Source: Phoronis australis (taxonomy: Eukaryota > Phoronida > Phoronidae). From it: a stretch of DNA of 64,000 nt. How positions within the stretch are numbered: position 1 is the stretch's first letter; each line of letters begins with the position of its first letter. The stretch lies in contig NMRA01000100.1 in the NCBI GenBank assembly GCA_002633005.1, positions 148,469-212,468 on the forward strand, written 5' to 3'. The translations under genes and the position numbers were made by a program. This document shows positions 45,330 through 56,583 of this stretch, one piece after another. A model generated the notes under the pieces. The model was not told where the DNA came from. It was given only the letters and a program-made list of their open reading frames with translations, and made no database searches.

Positions 45330-46300
45330 AGGCATCGTCGTTCTATGCATTCTTCGTTTCTGTTGATGGATGAGCATGTACCAATGCCCATTCCAGTGTT
45401 GTTCCATCACAGGTTGTACAAAGAACCTTGATATTCAATAGCTCTAGCATTGCTCTAGATTTCCACTCTATGGGAAATATATATTCCAACCTTACACTTC
45501 TGCATGGGAAGTACCCAATGATGTGTTCAAATTTATGCACCAGCCCTCTTGCCCTTAACACTTAACATGTAAGATGCCAGGTCTGGTGTTGTTGGCCCAA
45601 CTTGAGCTGCCGACTTTTCAGTCATCGATGAGTTCCCCAGTGTGCTTGTCATAACATGATCAGACTGTTTAATGGTCTAAGCTACTACCAGTCTCATGCT
45701 GTAGATTAGATAGGACTAGGAATTTCTTACACAAGAACGACAATAAATTATAGCAGGAACCTCAGTCAATCGTCAGTTTCGGTTCTAGTTTCATGGAGTT
45801 GTCAAGTCTGTTTCAAAATGATTACAGTTTACTTAAATGACAACTGCCAAACCGTCTTGCATACAAACCTTTCACGAATGGTAGAAGTGGTTTTACGATT
45901 GTCTCATCTCCCATCTTCATATATTTCTCCACAGCCATGTCCCACGTATCACACTTTAGCAATGTTAAAATCTGCCACTTCAGAGTGCTCATTTTCTTCA
46001 CTGCATTAATAGCTGCGATGCATTCTTGTGGTGGTAGCTCTCATGATTGAACTTGACCCAGGTGAAGATACTGTTCCTCTTCGTTTAACCCACAGCATTT
46101 TGAAAGAGTAGCTGTAAACATAAAATTAAGATTAAATAGACCTATGTATGTAATACAAAACTGTCTATATGTTGTGGGGTGTCTATGGCACTTCTATTGC
46201 TTTCAGCTACGTCACAGATGATTTTGTCTAAATAAGAGCGCATTCAGGAGTTATCACAAAATATCCTTACAATGCCTGCAACATGACTTGGACTTGCCTC
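45330..46300 (-). pseudogene. P-like (THAP9-type) transposase remnant, copy 1
   Basis: A minus-strand frame at 45343-45561 contains RARGLVHKFEHIIGYFPCRS and later MLELLNIKVLCTTCDGT, resembling the catalytic-domain text (GYFP...IKVLATTSDGASP) of P-element-type transposases. Further right, 45880-46130 (minus) looks like another exon starting after GTTTACAG with TLSKCCGLNEEEQYLHLGQV, then a stop. Stops and missing segments show it is dead. Related copies lie at 49530-50100 and 51360-52300. Family assignment is by recalled motif similarity only. Confidence 0.5.
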
Positions 46301-46803
46301 CCTCATTGAGAGCACACTTCTTCATTTAGTCTTAAAAATGGGCTGTCTGTTCCTCAATGGCCGTTACAGGACTTATAAACTACATACTGTTGTCAGTGAT
46401 AGCATTTGCTAAATCGTAATGTGGCAAACTTTCGAAAACGAGACTTTTCCCATAGCCTGTGAGCAAAATTGACAGCACACCGGAGTCCATAAGAAGCTAA
46501 TAATCTTCCCATATTCTAAAAACTGACATAAATACATCTTATTGGCGTAAAGGCATTTCTTCAACTTCTTGCCTTTCTCGTTATTATGGAGCTTTGCTTT
46601 GATATTCTCTTTAATGGTAGTCTATGGCATCTTAAATTTCTTTGGTACCAATTTTTGCCAAAGAACAACAGTATATGAACAGTAAAAATACAAAACAGCA
46701 GAAATTAGGTTACACTTGTCCTTAAAGGTTCAGGTGCATTTCTAATCTGTGAATCGTAACAATTTTTTTAGTTGTTGTAGCCCAAACTGATGCCTGCACC
46801 AAA

Positions 46804-47463
46804 TTAATATTTGAGGAATGCCTGGTTCCACTGAAACATGTTGATGGAGCGAGATTTGGGGGTAGATGAAAAAATGGGTTGATGGTTAACAATGGAGAGG
46901 TGGAGTTGTGGGGATGAAACCGGGTTAATTAGGTGACCAAAATCGACATATTGGTCTGTCCATATGAGGTTTTTGGTTTTGGCATCCAAGTTGAAGCCTA
47001 AAGCCAGAGACATATGTACAGAGGCGTCAAGGTTACCTGCAACAGGTGGCATATGGTGATCCAATGCTGTTGATGTGTCTGTAGCTATTGAAGATGTAGG
47101 CAGTGAGGTAGACGTGACGGTTGGCGTTAGCATAGGCTGGTGAACGGCTGGAGGAGTCGCCGTGTTATTGATGGCGAGCTGGGGGGAGGCCTCCAAGGGC
47201 CGATTTGGATCATTGGAGAGTAATTCCTTTAGTGCATCTCGAAGTGGTGGACTGTCCCGTAGTTGTGTGAGGAGGTCCGAAGTTAGAGATGAAGTGGACG
47301 ACGGCAGGTGTACGGGTGGCTCTTGGCGAGATGGTTGACGAGATTGGTATGGCGAAGCAGTTTTACGGGTTGATTGTCGTCGTGGCATGCTGAAAAGGAA
47401 GAGTAAGGGGAGGAGAAATGGAACACTGAAACAACAGGCCAGCACCGTAATGGCTGGAGCCAA
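46804..47463 (-). CDS. retroelement gag-like ORF (possibly DIRS/tyrosine-recombinase type)
   Basis: Open for 219 codons; the likelier start is the internal methionine at 47388 (MPRRQSTRKTASPYQ), because the 25 residues before it are hydrophobic and atypical. It has a basic N terminus, then a proline/serine/threonine-rich linker, then LGFNLDAKTKNLIWTDQYVD and NMFQWNQAFLKY before a stop. A closing block with I-W-x2-Y-V-D and W-x-x-A-F is known to me from gag-like proteins of DIRS-type elements in marine invertebrates. No reverse transcriptase follows, so the copy is truncated. Alternative: an unrelated transposon ORF. Confidence 0.4.
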   Translation of the reverse strand: MAPAITVLACCFSVPFLLPLLFLFSMPRRQSTRKTASPYQSRQPSRQEPPVHLPSSTSSLTSDLLTQLRDSPPLRDALKELLSNDPNRPLEASPQLAINNTATPPAVHQPMLTPTVTSTSLPTSSIATDTSTALDHHMPPVAGNLDASVHMSLALGFNLDAKTKNLIWTDQYVDFGHLINPVSSPQLHLSIVNHQPIFSSTPKSRSINMFQWNQAFLKY

Positions 47464-47720
47464 GCGGTAAGAAGAACTTGGAGAGTTGAATTACGATGGA
47501 TTACACTGAACATTAAGAATTAAAAATTAAGTAAGAGATATCTGAATGGTCGAACCCATCGTAAAATGGGGACCCATGAATAAATTGGCAAAGTAAACGG
47601 AACTGAAAGAGAAAGTAGACACCAAAAGTGCAGGACTTGGAAATGAGTAATATAAGCTTGTATAGTTTGATCTGGCACGCCCGCATAAAATGGGAATAAT
47701 GAATAAAACGAAAGGGAATT

Positions 47721-48050
47721 GTAAACTGAAGTAAGCACCCAAGGTGCTACCAGATAGAGTAGTCTCAGTGAGGACCACTGATGAAGTGAAAACTGAAGTA
47801 AACACCCAAGGTGTTACCAGATACAGTAGTCTTAAGTGAGGACAACTGGTGAAGTGAAAACTGAAGTAAACACCCAAAGTGTTACCAGGTAGACTGGTCC
47901 GAATGGCCGGACCAAGCCGTATGAAGAGTAAACTGAAGTAGGCACCCAAGGTGCTACCAGATAGAGTAGTCTGTGTAGGTGGACCTCTGCATTGACGTAA
48001 TAAACTGAAGTAAACACCCAGTGGGTTACCAGACAGTCGTACCTGAAAGT
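47721..48050. repeat. about 70-bp tandem repeat, five copies, upstream of the gag-like ORF
   Basis: AACTGAAGTA recurs at 47724, 47791, 47859, 47931 and 48003 (spacing 67-72), each followed by a CACCCAAGGTG(T/C)TACCAGATA phrase. On the minus strand it lies just upstream of the gag-like ORF, so it may be the element's terminal or leader repeat. Confidence 0.85.
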
Positions 48051-48282
48051 AGTAATGCAAAATATGATTAATGAAAGAAGAAGATGTGAAAAGTGACCGA
48101 GGAATGGGGCAGTGAGATAATAACATGTATACGGAAAATATACCGGGAATTAAATGGGAGTATGATATAAGGGACAATTACGAAAGGAGACCCAGGCGGC
48201 GGAGGTGATGGCCGAAAGCGAAGCGGACGCTAAGAGCTTGCTTGCGGATGCCTGAAGGGTTCAGGTGAATGAGGTCGGTATA

Positions 48283-50100
48283 AAATAATTTAATACTTAC
48301 TGAACATTTTCTGAAGAAACACCCCACTATCTGGACACTGGGCACCAGAAATGTAACACTAAATAAACGCCTATGAGCGTTCATCGGGTGAGCTTATCTT
48401 TGGAAATGCCTGGTAACTAATTGTATTCAATTCATACAACCAGGCGTATTGCACTATACCAAGACATATCTTACTGATGCATTTTTGCAATAATAGGCAT
48501 TGTTTCTACGAAATCACATTAGTCTGAAATTTTTGGACTATTGTGATATAAGTCACCTAGCCTAAGCTGTATTAGTTGCTATTTTTGCTACCATTAAGTG
48601 GGACTCGTGCAGGGAATCTTATTTATTCCAAATACCTGAAAACTTGGACTAGAGCTGCTCTATTTTGAGCTTAAGCTTTGTGATAATTTCGTCCTTCAAG
48701 TCGCAATCAGGGCAAGACTCCGAAGAAAGAAGGTTTGTGAAATAACCAGGGGGTGTAGAGGGGTCAAGTCTGGAGAGAACGCAAGTGAAGTGGATGTGGA
48801 GCAAGGGGTTGCAAAACTGGAAGAAGGGGAAGATGATGGAGAGCAAGCTGCAAGAGAGGTAGGAGGAACAGTCACAGAATGGGGTACAGGGTATGGGTAG
48901 GGTGTGAATGGGGAGCATTGCGAACAGTTAAGCCAGGCGAAAGAAGAGGCATGAGGAAAGTCACGAACAAAAGAGTCGCCCGATGTCGAAGGCATGGCAG
49001 AAGGAGCAGAAAAGTTCAAAGAGATGCTAGAGTGTTTTTCTTGAGTTTAGAAAACATCTGAGCTGCACTTGTTTGAGCTTCTGCAGCCTTGGCTTCCTTC
49101 TTTTTTGCTTCTGCAAACAAGGATGGGACAATTACCTGCAAGTAAAAATCTGAGCTGGCTGACATGATGGATTAGCCTCTCCTCCATGCTCCTTTGGGCC
49201 ATCTTCACATACTCTCACCACCACTTTACCTTCAGAACTCAGGCAAAATGTAATATGAAAGGCAAGCAAGGGGTATTACTACATAGAAACAAAAATATTT
49301 GAATTCGGTTAAATAAAAACTTCCATTGGAAGATACCGCGATTATAAATACCAGTTAATTCATTTGAAGTTTTCTTTCTTTTTTCTGCTGCTCAACTCGA
49401 GGCACTGAAAATTAAAAAGAATTTTTACTCATTGCAATCTGAAAATACAACGTAGTTTTCAATTATTGTAACTGCCACGGATTGCTGCGATTTACTCTCA
49501 GGCAGTTTGTTCCCTTTTGGCGATTTTGCTTAAGGGAAGATACTGCTCCTCTAAGCTTAACTCACAGGATTTTTGAAAGAGTAGCTGTAAACATGAAATT
49601 AGATTAAGTAGACATATGTAATGCAAAACTTTCTAAAAGTGTGGTGGGGTGTCAATGTCGCTTCTATATATTCCAACCTTACACCTCTGCATGGGAAGTA
49701 CCCAATGATGTGTTCAAATTTATGTACCAGCCCTCTTGCCCTTAACACTAACATGTAAGATGTCAGGTCTGGTGTTGTTGGCCCAACTTGAGCTGCAGAC
49801 TTTTCAGTAATCGATGGCATTGCACACAATGAATTCCCCAGTGTGCTAGTCATCAACATGATCTGGCTGTTTAGTGGTCAGAGCTACAACAAGTCTCATG
49901 CTGTAGATTAGATAGGACTGTAGCAGTTTCTTGCACAACAACGACAATTAATAAATCATAGCAGGAACCTCAATCGATAGTCAGTTTTGGTTCTAATTTC
50001 ATTGAATTGCCAAGTCTCTTTCAAAATGATTACAGTATAAATGACAACTGCCGAACAATCTTGCTTACAAACCTTGCACTAATTGTAGAAGTGGTCTCAC
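48283..50100. repeat. left copy of second un-merged contig overlap
   Basis: It aligns with 50102-51934 from end to end, starting AAATAATTTAATACTTACTG. Substitutions and a net 15 bp of indels separate the copies. It ends at the base before the N at 50101. Confidence 0.9.
49530..50100 (-). pseudogene. P-like transposase remnant, copy 2 (left haplotype)
   Basis: It contains the same HKFEHIIGYFPCR block (frame 49599-49859, beginning MLMTSTLGNSLCAMPSITEK) and the exon start after GTTTACAG. After GVRLEYI the sequence switches to a different non-coding context than in copy 1, consistent with an exon end or a deletion junction. Confidence 0.45.
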
Positions 50101-50101
50101 N
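50101..50101. other. single-N scaffold join
   Basis: Same geometry as the N at 11675: the end of the left contig repeats as the beginning of the right one. Confidence 0.88.
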
Positions 50102-51934
50102 AAATAATTTAATACTTACTGAACATTTTCTGAAGAAACACCCCACTATCTGGACACTGGGCACCAGAAATGTAACACTAAATAAACGCCCATGAGCGTT
50201 TCATCGGGTGAGCTTATCTTTGGAAATGCCTGGTAACTAATTATATTCAATTCATACAACCAGGCGTATTGCACTATACCAAGACGTATCTTACTGATGC
50301 ATTTTTGCAATAATAGGCATTGTTTCTACGAAATGACATTAGTCTGAAATTTTTGGACTATTGTGATATAAGTCACCTAGCCTAAGCTGTATTAGTTGCT
50401 ATTTTTGCCACTATTAAGTGGGACTCGTGCAGGGAATCTTATTTATTCCAAATACCTGAAAACTTGGACTTGAGCTGCTCTATTTTGAGCTTAAGCTTTG
50501 TGATAATTTCGTCCTTCAAGTTGCAATCAGGGCAAGACTCCGAAGAAAGAAGGTTTGTGAAATAACCAGGGGGTTTAGAGGGGTCAAGTCTGAAGAGAAC
50601 GCAAGTGGAGTGGATATGGAGCAAGGGGTTGCAAAACTGGAAGAAGGGGAAGATGATGGAGAGCAAGCTGCAAGAGAGGTAGGAGGGACAGTCACAGAAG
50701 GGGGTACAGGGTATGGGTAGGGTGTGAATGGGGAGCATTGCGAACGGTTTAGCCAGGGGAAAGAAGAGGCATGAGGAAAGTCACGAACAAAAGAGTCGCC
50801 TGATGTCGAAGGCATGGCAGAAGGAGCAGAAAAGTTCAACGAGATGCTAGGTGACTGAGTGTTTTTCTTGAGTTTAGAAAACATCTGAGCTGCACTTGTT
50901 TGAGCTTCTGCAGCCTCGGCTTCCTTCTTTTTTGCTTCTGCAAATAAGGATGGGACAATTACCTGCAAGTAAAAATCTGAGCTGGCTGACATGATGGATT
51001 AGCCTCCCCTCCACGCTTGCCTTTGGGCCATCTTCACATACTCTCACCACCACTTTACCTTCAGAACTCGGGCAAAATGTAATATGAAAAGCAAGCAAGG
51101 GGTATTACTACACAAAAACAAAACATATTCGAACTCGGTTAAATAAAAACTTCCATTGGAAGATACCAGGATTATAAATACCAGTTAATTCAGTTGAAGT
51201 TTTCTTTCTTTTTTCTGCTGCTCAACTCGAGGCACTGAAAATTGAAAAGAATTCTTACTCATTGCAATCTGAAAATAAATACAACGTAGTTTGCAATTAT
51301 TGTAACTGCCACGGATTGCTGCGATTTACTATCAGGCAGTTAGTTCCCTTTTGGCGATTTTGCTTAAGGGAAGATACTGCTCCTCTAAGCTTAACTCACA
51401 GGATTTTTGAAAGAGTAGCTGTAAACATAAAATTAGATTAAGTAGACATATGTAATGCAAAACTTTCTAAAAGTGTGGTGTGGTGTCAATGGCGCTTCTA
51501 TATATTCCAACCTTACACTTCTGCATGGGAAGTACCCAATGATGTGTTCAAATTTATGTGCCAGCCCTCTTGCCCTTAACACTAACATGCAAGATGTCAG
51601 GTCTGGTGTTGTTGGCCCAACTTGGGCTGCAGACTTTTCAGTCACCGATGGCATTGCACACAATGAATTCCCCAGTGTGCTTGTCATCAACATGATCCGG
51701 CTGTTTAGTGGTCAGAGCTACAACAAGTCTCATGCTGTAGATCAGATAGGACTGTAGCAGTTTCTTGCACAACAACGACAATTAATAAATCATAGCAGGA
51801 ACCTCAATCGATGGTCAGTTTTGGTTCTAATTTCATTGAATTGCCAAGTCTCTTTCAAAATGATTACAGTATAAATGACAACTGCCGAACAATCTTGCTT
51901 ACAAACCTTGCTCTAATTGTAAAAGTGGTCTCAC
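50102..51934. repeat. right copy of second un-merged contig overlap
   Basis: Partner of 48283-50100, then continuing into sequence (51935-52300) that the left copy lacks. The true locus therefore probably contains this segment once. Confidence 0.9.
50516..50992 (-). CDS. unknown ORF in transposon-rich segment (allelic copy near 48696-49170)
   Basis: A 158-codon minus-strand frame. Its first residues MSASSDFYLQ precede an in-frame acceptor-like ACTTGCAG, so an exon may really begin at VIVPSLFAEAKKKEAEAAEA. An alanine/glutamate helix is followed by a serine/proline-rich tail of low complexity. An overlapping frame (50439-50738) ends in the possible coiled coil LKDEIITKLKLKIEQLKSKF. The allelic copy has a small indel at about 49028 that breaks the frame. 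No family recognised; probably part of a mobile element. Confidence 0.35.
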   Translation of the reverse strand: MSASSDFYLQVIVPSLFAEAKKKEAEAAEAQTSAAQMFSKLKKNTQSPSISLNFSAPSAMPSTSGDSFVRDFPHASSFPWLNRSQCSPFTPYPYPVPPSVTVPPTSLAACSPSSSPSSSFATPCSISTPLAFSSDLTPLNPLVISQTFFLRSLALIAT

Positions 51935-52300
51935 GATTATTTCGTCCCACAGCTTCTTATGTGTCTACAGCCATGTTCCACGTATCGCACTTGAGTAAAG
52001 TTAAAATCTGCGATTTCAGAGTTCGCATTTTCTTCATTGCTTTAATAGCTGCGATGCACTCTTGTGGTGTTTGTTCTCATGGTGTAACTTGGCACAGGTG
52101 AAGATATTGTTCGTCTTCGTTTAACCCACAGCATTTTGAAAGAGTAACTGTAAACATAATTAAGATTATTAAGTAGATCTATGTACGAAAAATACAAAAC
52201 TTTCTGAATATGTGGTGGGGTGTCTATGACGCTTCTTTTGCTTTCAGCTACGTCACAGATGATTTTCTCTAAATAAGAGCGCGTCCAGGAGTTAATCACA
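51360..52300 (-). pseudogene. P-like transposase remnant, copy 3
   Basis: It extends the block of copy 2 rightwards into an exon-like piece at 51935-52150 (TLSKCCGLNEDEQYLHLCQV then a stop) and WTRSYLEKIICDVAESKRS at about 52230. The order matches copy 1, so copies 1 and 3 are the two genuine insertions or an old duplication. Confidence 0.45.
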
Positions 52301-53440
52301 AAATGTTCTTACAATGCCTGGAGACAAGAAATCGGGTGAAAGTGCCTCACATAGAATATGATACTACAAATAGGTAGAGGTTCCTACCACAAAACAGTAA
52401 CCAAACCATACCGCTCTTTACCAACTGCTGAGGATGGCATTTTAGCTCTCAAATGGGTAAAGGTATTAATTAGGCACCAACATGGATAAGAAATCTTTCC
52501 ACTACAATGTAAATAGCAAAAGCACAACATTGAAAAGTAGTCATAAAATTGTACAATACATTTGGCTAAACCAAGTGAGGTGGACCTTTCAAGTTTTTAA
52601 CTAACCCAGATTTATCTTTCCATTCTGGTTGACTCATAACATCAGTCAGTAACAGTTTGAATTGTGAACTATTTAAGTGGAAGTCATAGTTTGTGAGAGA
52701 TATCAGATTTTAAATATCTTGCACTGTGTGGCGTTATTATGATACTTTTTCTTCAGTTCTTCAATGACTGCAGTGTCAAAGCAAAATCGCTTTCAAAATC
52801 TAAAATTTCAGGACAGCTATGCAACTTGACACAAAACATTGAGTGTCTAATGAAAATGCAGAAGACGAGTACTAATGTTCCCAAACTTGACTTACTATGC
52901 ACATCGTTTTTGTTGTCGCCAACGAAGTCCAGAATTTGGCTAATTTCTCTGTGATGCCAGGAATGCAAAACTTTGACTGCAAGGAAAGACGACTAAACAG
53001 TATTAATGTGTAAAGATACGTTATGGTTCTTTCTTTACAGTTGTTTAAACTGAAGCTGTCAAGTCTCAGAATCATTTCAGACAAAATCTGTGCAATATTG
53101 GTACTGCCGTGGACGCATTATTGAGTTTGACAACATTTTTCGTAACTGTTCAGTTAGATCATAATTCGTGTTTGCCCATCTTGAATAACCTACGTTTACC
53201 ATGCACATAGTTGGCATTTACCAACCCCGTCAGCAGTGTCTACATCTACGATATTTTTATGCATTGTACTTGAGGTCTCTGCTGTCTGAAAATAAGTTGT
53301 TTCAATTGAAGTTTAATTATACTTACACATTTCAGGCGAAATTTGTTCACCCTAAACTTTAACATTAGTATCACAGTGACCACTGAATTGTTGTGTTTAT
53401 TAGAGTTACATGATCAGATGAATTAAGCCTATTGTCATTT
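52301..53440. other. intergenic DNA with no recognised feature
   Basis: AT-rich; overlapping short frames on both strands at 52739-53084 show no family resemblance. Confidence 0.4.
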
Positions 53441-55131
53441 TGCGCCCACATAATTATATGTGGGTGCATATTGCCCTCATCTCTGTCTAGGCATCCGGCG
53501 TCAACGTCCGCGGCTGTATCGTAAACCCCTCGCAGGATCGTATTGAAATTTGACAGGTGTGTTCCTATGGGGTTGACGACAGGGCAACGAGTTTCGGACC
53601 GACCCGAATACTGCTGTGCCCCCTAGTGGCAATTTTAGTTTTTTATGTTTACCTCTGTGTCTTCAAAGGTCCTCAACCGATTTTCATGAAATTTGGCACA
53701 TGAGGTGACAATATACTCTTTTTCGGATGGATTCGAAGTATTTTGCGCCATGTAGTGGCAGTTTTGAGTATTTTCGATTCCGTTTTTGGCATCCGCCCCT
53801 CTGTTAACCAAACCACTCTAAGGATGATTGCGAAAACTTGGCATGTATGCTCTTACGATGAAGAGGACAGTTGATGGTGATTTTCTGATGTCTTTGACTA
53901 CTGTGGCACGTTTTAGTGGCAGTTTAATTTGTTTTTGCGCCCATGGCTGTATCTCCTTAACGCTCTGCAGGATCTTTATTAAATGCTGCAAATGTGTTTA
54001 TATGAAGTTGACAACAGACGACGACAACTTGTAGACAGATCGGACTACAGGTGTGCCCCCTAGTGGCAATTTATTTTTTTTACATTTACCTCTATATCAT
54101 CAAAGGTCCTCAACCAATTTTCTTGAAAGTTGGCCCATAGGCATCTACTACTGAGGTGATGCTAACCTCCAGTTTTTGGATGGATTTGAAGTATTTTGTG
54201 TCACCTAATGGCCATTTTTACTGTTTTTGAGTCTGTTTTTTGGCGTCCGTCCCTCCATCAACCAAACCACGCTAAGGATGATTGTGAAAATTGGCATGTA
54301 TGTTCTTACTTTAAAGAAGACAATTGACGATGTTTTTCCGATGACTTCGACTACTGTGGTACCTTCTAGTGGCAGTTTTGTTTTTGTATTAAATTTAGCA
54401 CGTGTATTTATATGAAGTTAACAGTGGAAGACTACTTTCAGACGGATCCGACTAAAACTGCCCCCTATAAACAATTTCATTTTTTCTGTTTTTCTCTGTT
54501 TCTCCAATGAAGTTCCTCGATGAATTTTCATGAAATTTGTTCAGTAGCTTTCTTTTAAAGAACGGAGACATTTTCCGGTTTTCAGTTGGATTTGATGTAT
54601 TTTGCTCCATCTAGTTGCCATTTTTACTCTTTTCTAGTCTATCTTTGGCGTCCACCCTCTTCAACCAAACCATTCTTAGGATGATTGTGAAAATTGGCTT
54701 ATGTATTTTTAATGTGAAGAAGACGGTTGACGATTTCCCGCCTTCAATTACTGTGGCGCCTCCTAGTGGCATATTTTCCCCCGCTTTTAGCTGTATCTCC
54801 TAAGCCCTCTGCAGAATGTTTATTCAATTTATCAAGTGTATTTATATGACGTTGACAACGGAAGACGACAACTTTCAGACGGATCCGATGAATGCGTTGT
54901 CGCCTACTGGCAATTTCATTTTTTCCGTTTCACTAAAGTTTCTTTACGGATTTTCGTGAAATATGGTAGATGACTTTCTGTTAGAAACCAGTGACATTTT
55001 CCAGTTTTTTGATGGATTCGAATTATTTTGCTCTATCTAGTGGCCATTTTTCTGCTACAAATATACACCCTAGAAGCACACTGTTCGCAGTGCATATGTG
55101 GGCGCATTTTAACGCTCCGTGTTGATCTTGT
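53441..55131 (+). mobile_element. long repeat element B, most complete copy, intergenic
   Basis: It starts TGCGCCCACATAATTATATG and ends with ATATGTGGGCGCATTTTAAC then GCTCCGTGTTGATCTTGTA. TGCGCCCACATA at the left and TATGTGGGCGCA near the right form an inverted pair. Four internal units (markers near 53616, 54053, 54458 and 54897) repeat the phrases seen in element A. It has no coding potential. Confidence 0.75.
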
Positions 55132-55429
55132 AGAAAATAACAATGTACAACAATTCGAATTACGCCAAATAATTCGACTTGTGCAAATTCAACCTTGAAA
55201 CAAATACTTGAAAAACCAAAAGGGTCGAAAACGAAAGATACAGAACAACACTGACCATGTCCAAACTGGATGCCAGTCATCAGACACGTAGTAGCACAAA
55301 CTCTAATAACTTTCAAATGTAAACAAGCACTAAGTGAATCAACTAGGCTCCAGTAACAATTACGTTGTAAGCTTTCTTCTCAACTAAAAACTAGGCAAGT
55401 GCTGAATGTATCCAGATAGGACAAAAAAG

Positions 55430-56583
55430 GCTTTTAGCCAACTTCTCCACGAAGGGTCAGATGTTTCTTTCAAGGAGAATGTACCCTCTTGTTTCCCCTT
55501 TTGATGTTTTTAACAGACTACTAAAAGAAGCCTCAGGTGTTTCTTTCAAAGAGAATTAACCTTCTTGCGTCTTCTCTTGATGTTTTTAGCAGTCTTCTCC
55601 CCGAAAGCTCAGATGTATCTTGGAGAATTTAGTATACCTCTTGTGTCCTCTTTTGATGTTTTTGACAAACTTCTCCACGAAAGCTCAGATGTATCTTTGT
55701 TGGAGGATTTACCTTCTTGCCTCCTCTATTGATGTTTTTAGCAGTCTTCTCCACGAAAGCTGAGATATGTCTTTCTTGGTGAATTTACCTTCCTTCGTCC
55801 TCTTTTGATGTTTTTAGCTGTCTTCTCCACGAAAGCTCAGATGTATCTTTCTTGGTGAATTTACCTTCTTTCGTCCTCTTTTGATGTTTTTAGCAGTTTT
55901 TTTCCACGAAAGCTGAGATATATTTTTCTTGGTGAATTTGCCTTCTTTCGTCCTCTTTTGATGTTTGTGACAAACTTCTCCACGAAAGCTCAAGACAGAT
56001 GTATCTTTGCTGGAGAATTTACCTTCTTGCGTCCTCTATTGATGTTTTTAGCAGTCTTCTCCACGAAAGCTGAGGTATGTCTTTCTTGGTGAATTTACCA
56101 TCTTTCGTCCTCTTTTGATGTTTTTAGCAGTCTTTCTCCACGAAAGCTCAGATGTATCTTTCTTGGTGAATTAACCGTCTTTCGTCCTCTATAGATGTTT
56201 TTAGCAGTCTTCTCCACGAAAGCTGAGATATGTCTTTCTTGGTGAATTTGCCTTCTTTCGTCCTCTTTTGATGTTTTTAGCAGTCTCCACGAAAGCTCAG
56301 ATGTATCTTTCTTGGTGAATTTACCTTCTTTCGTCCTCTTTTGATGTTTTCAGCAGTCTTCTCCACGAAAGCTGAGATGTATCTTTCTTGAGAATTTACC
56401 CTCTTGTGTCCTCTTTTGTTGTTTTTAACAAAGTTCTCCTCGAAAGCTTTGATGTATCTTTCTTTGAGGATTTACAGTCTTGCATTTTCTTTTGATATTT
56501 TTAGCAGTCTTCTCCATGAGAGCTCACAGATATCTTTCAAGGAGAATTTACCCTCTTGTGTCCTCTTTTGATATTTTTAGCAG
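55430..56583. repeat. 76-bp satellite array, about 15 units, partly dimeric
   Basis: GATGTTTTTA recurs at 55503, 55579, 55655, 55731, 55807, 55883 and on to 56570, mostly 76 bp apart. Each unit reads TTCTCCACGAAAGCTCAGAT through GAATTTACCTTCTTTCGTCC. From about 55762 to 56310 units with GAGATATGTC alternate strictly with units carrying CAGATGTATC, making a 152-bp higher-order unit. Confidence 0.93.

Noticed and set aside
47527-48177. 216-codon minus-strand ORF with repeated residues (SGSTLGAYFSL-type)
   Set aside because: The protein repeats simply mirror the 67-72-bp DNA tandem repeat, and other frames are open over the same units. Judged non-coding.
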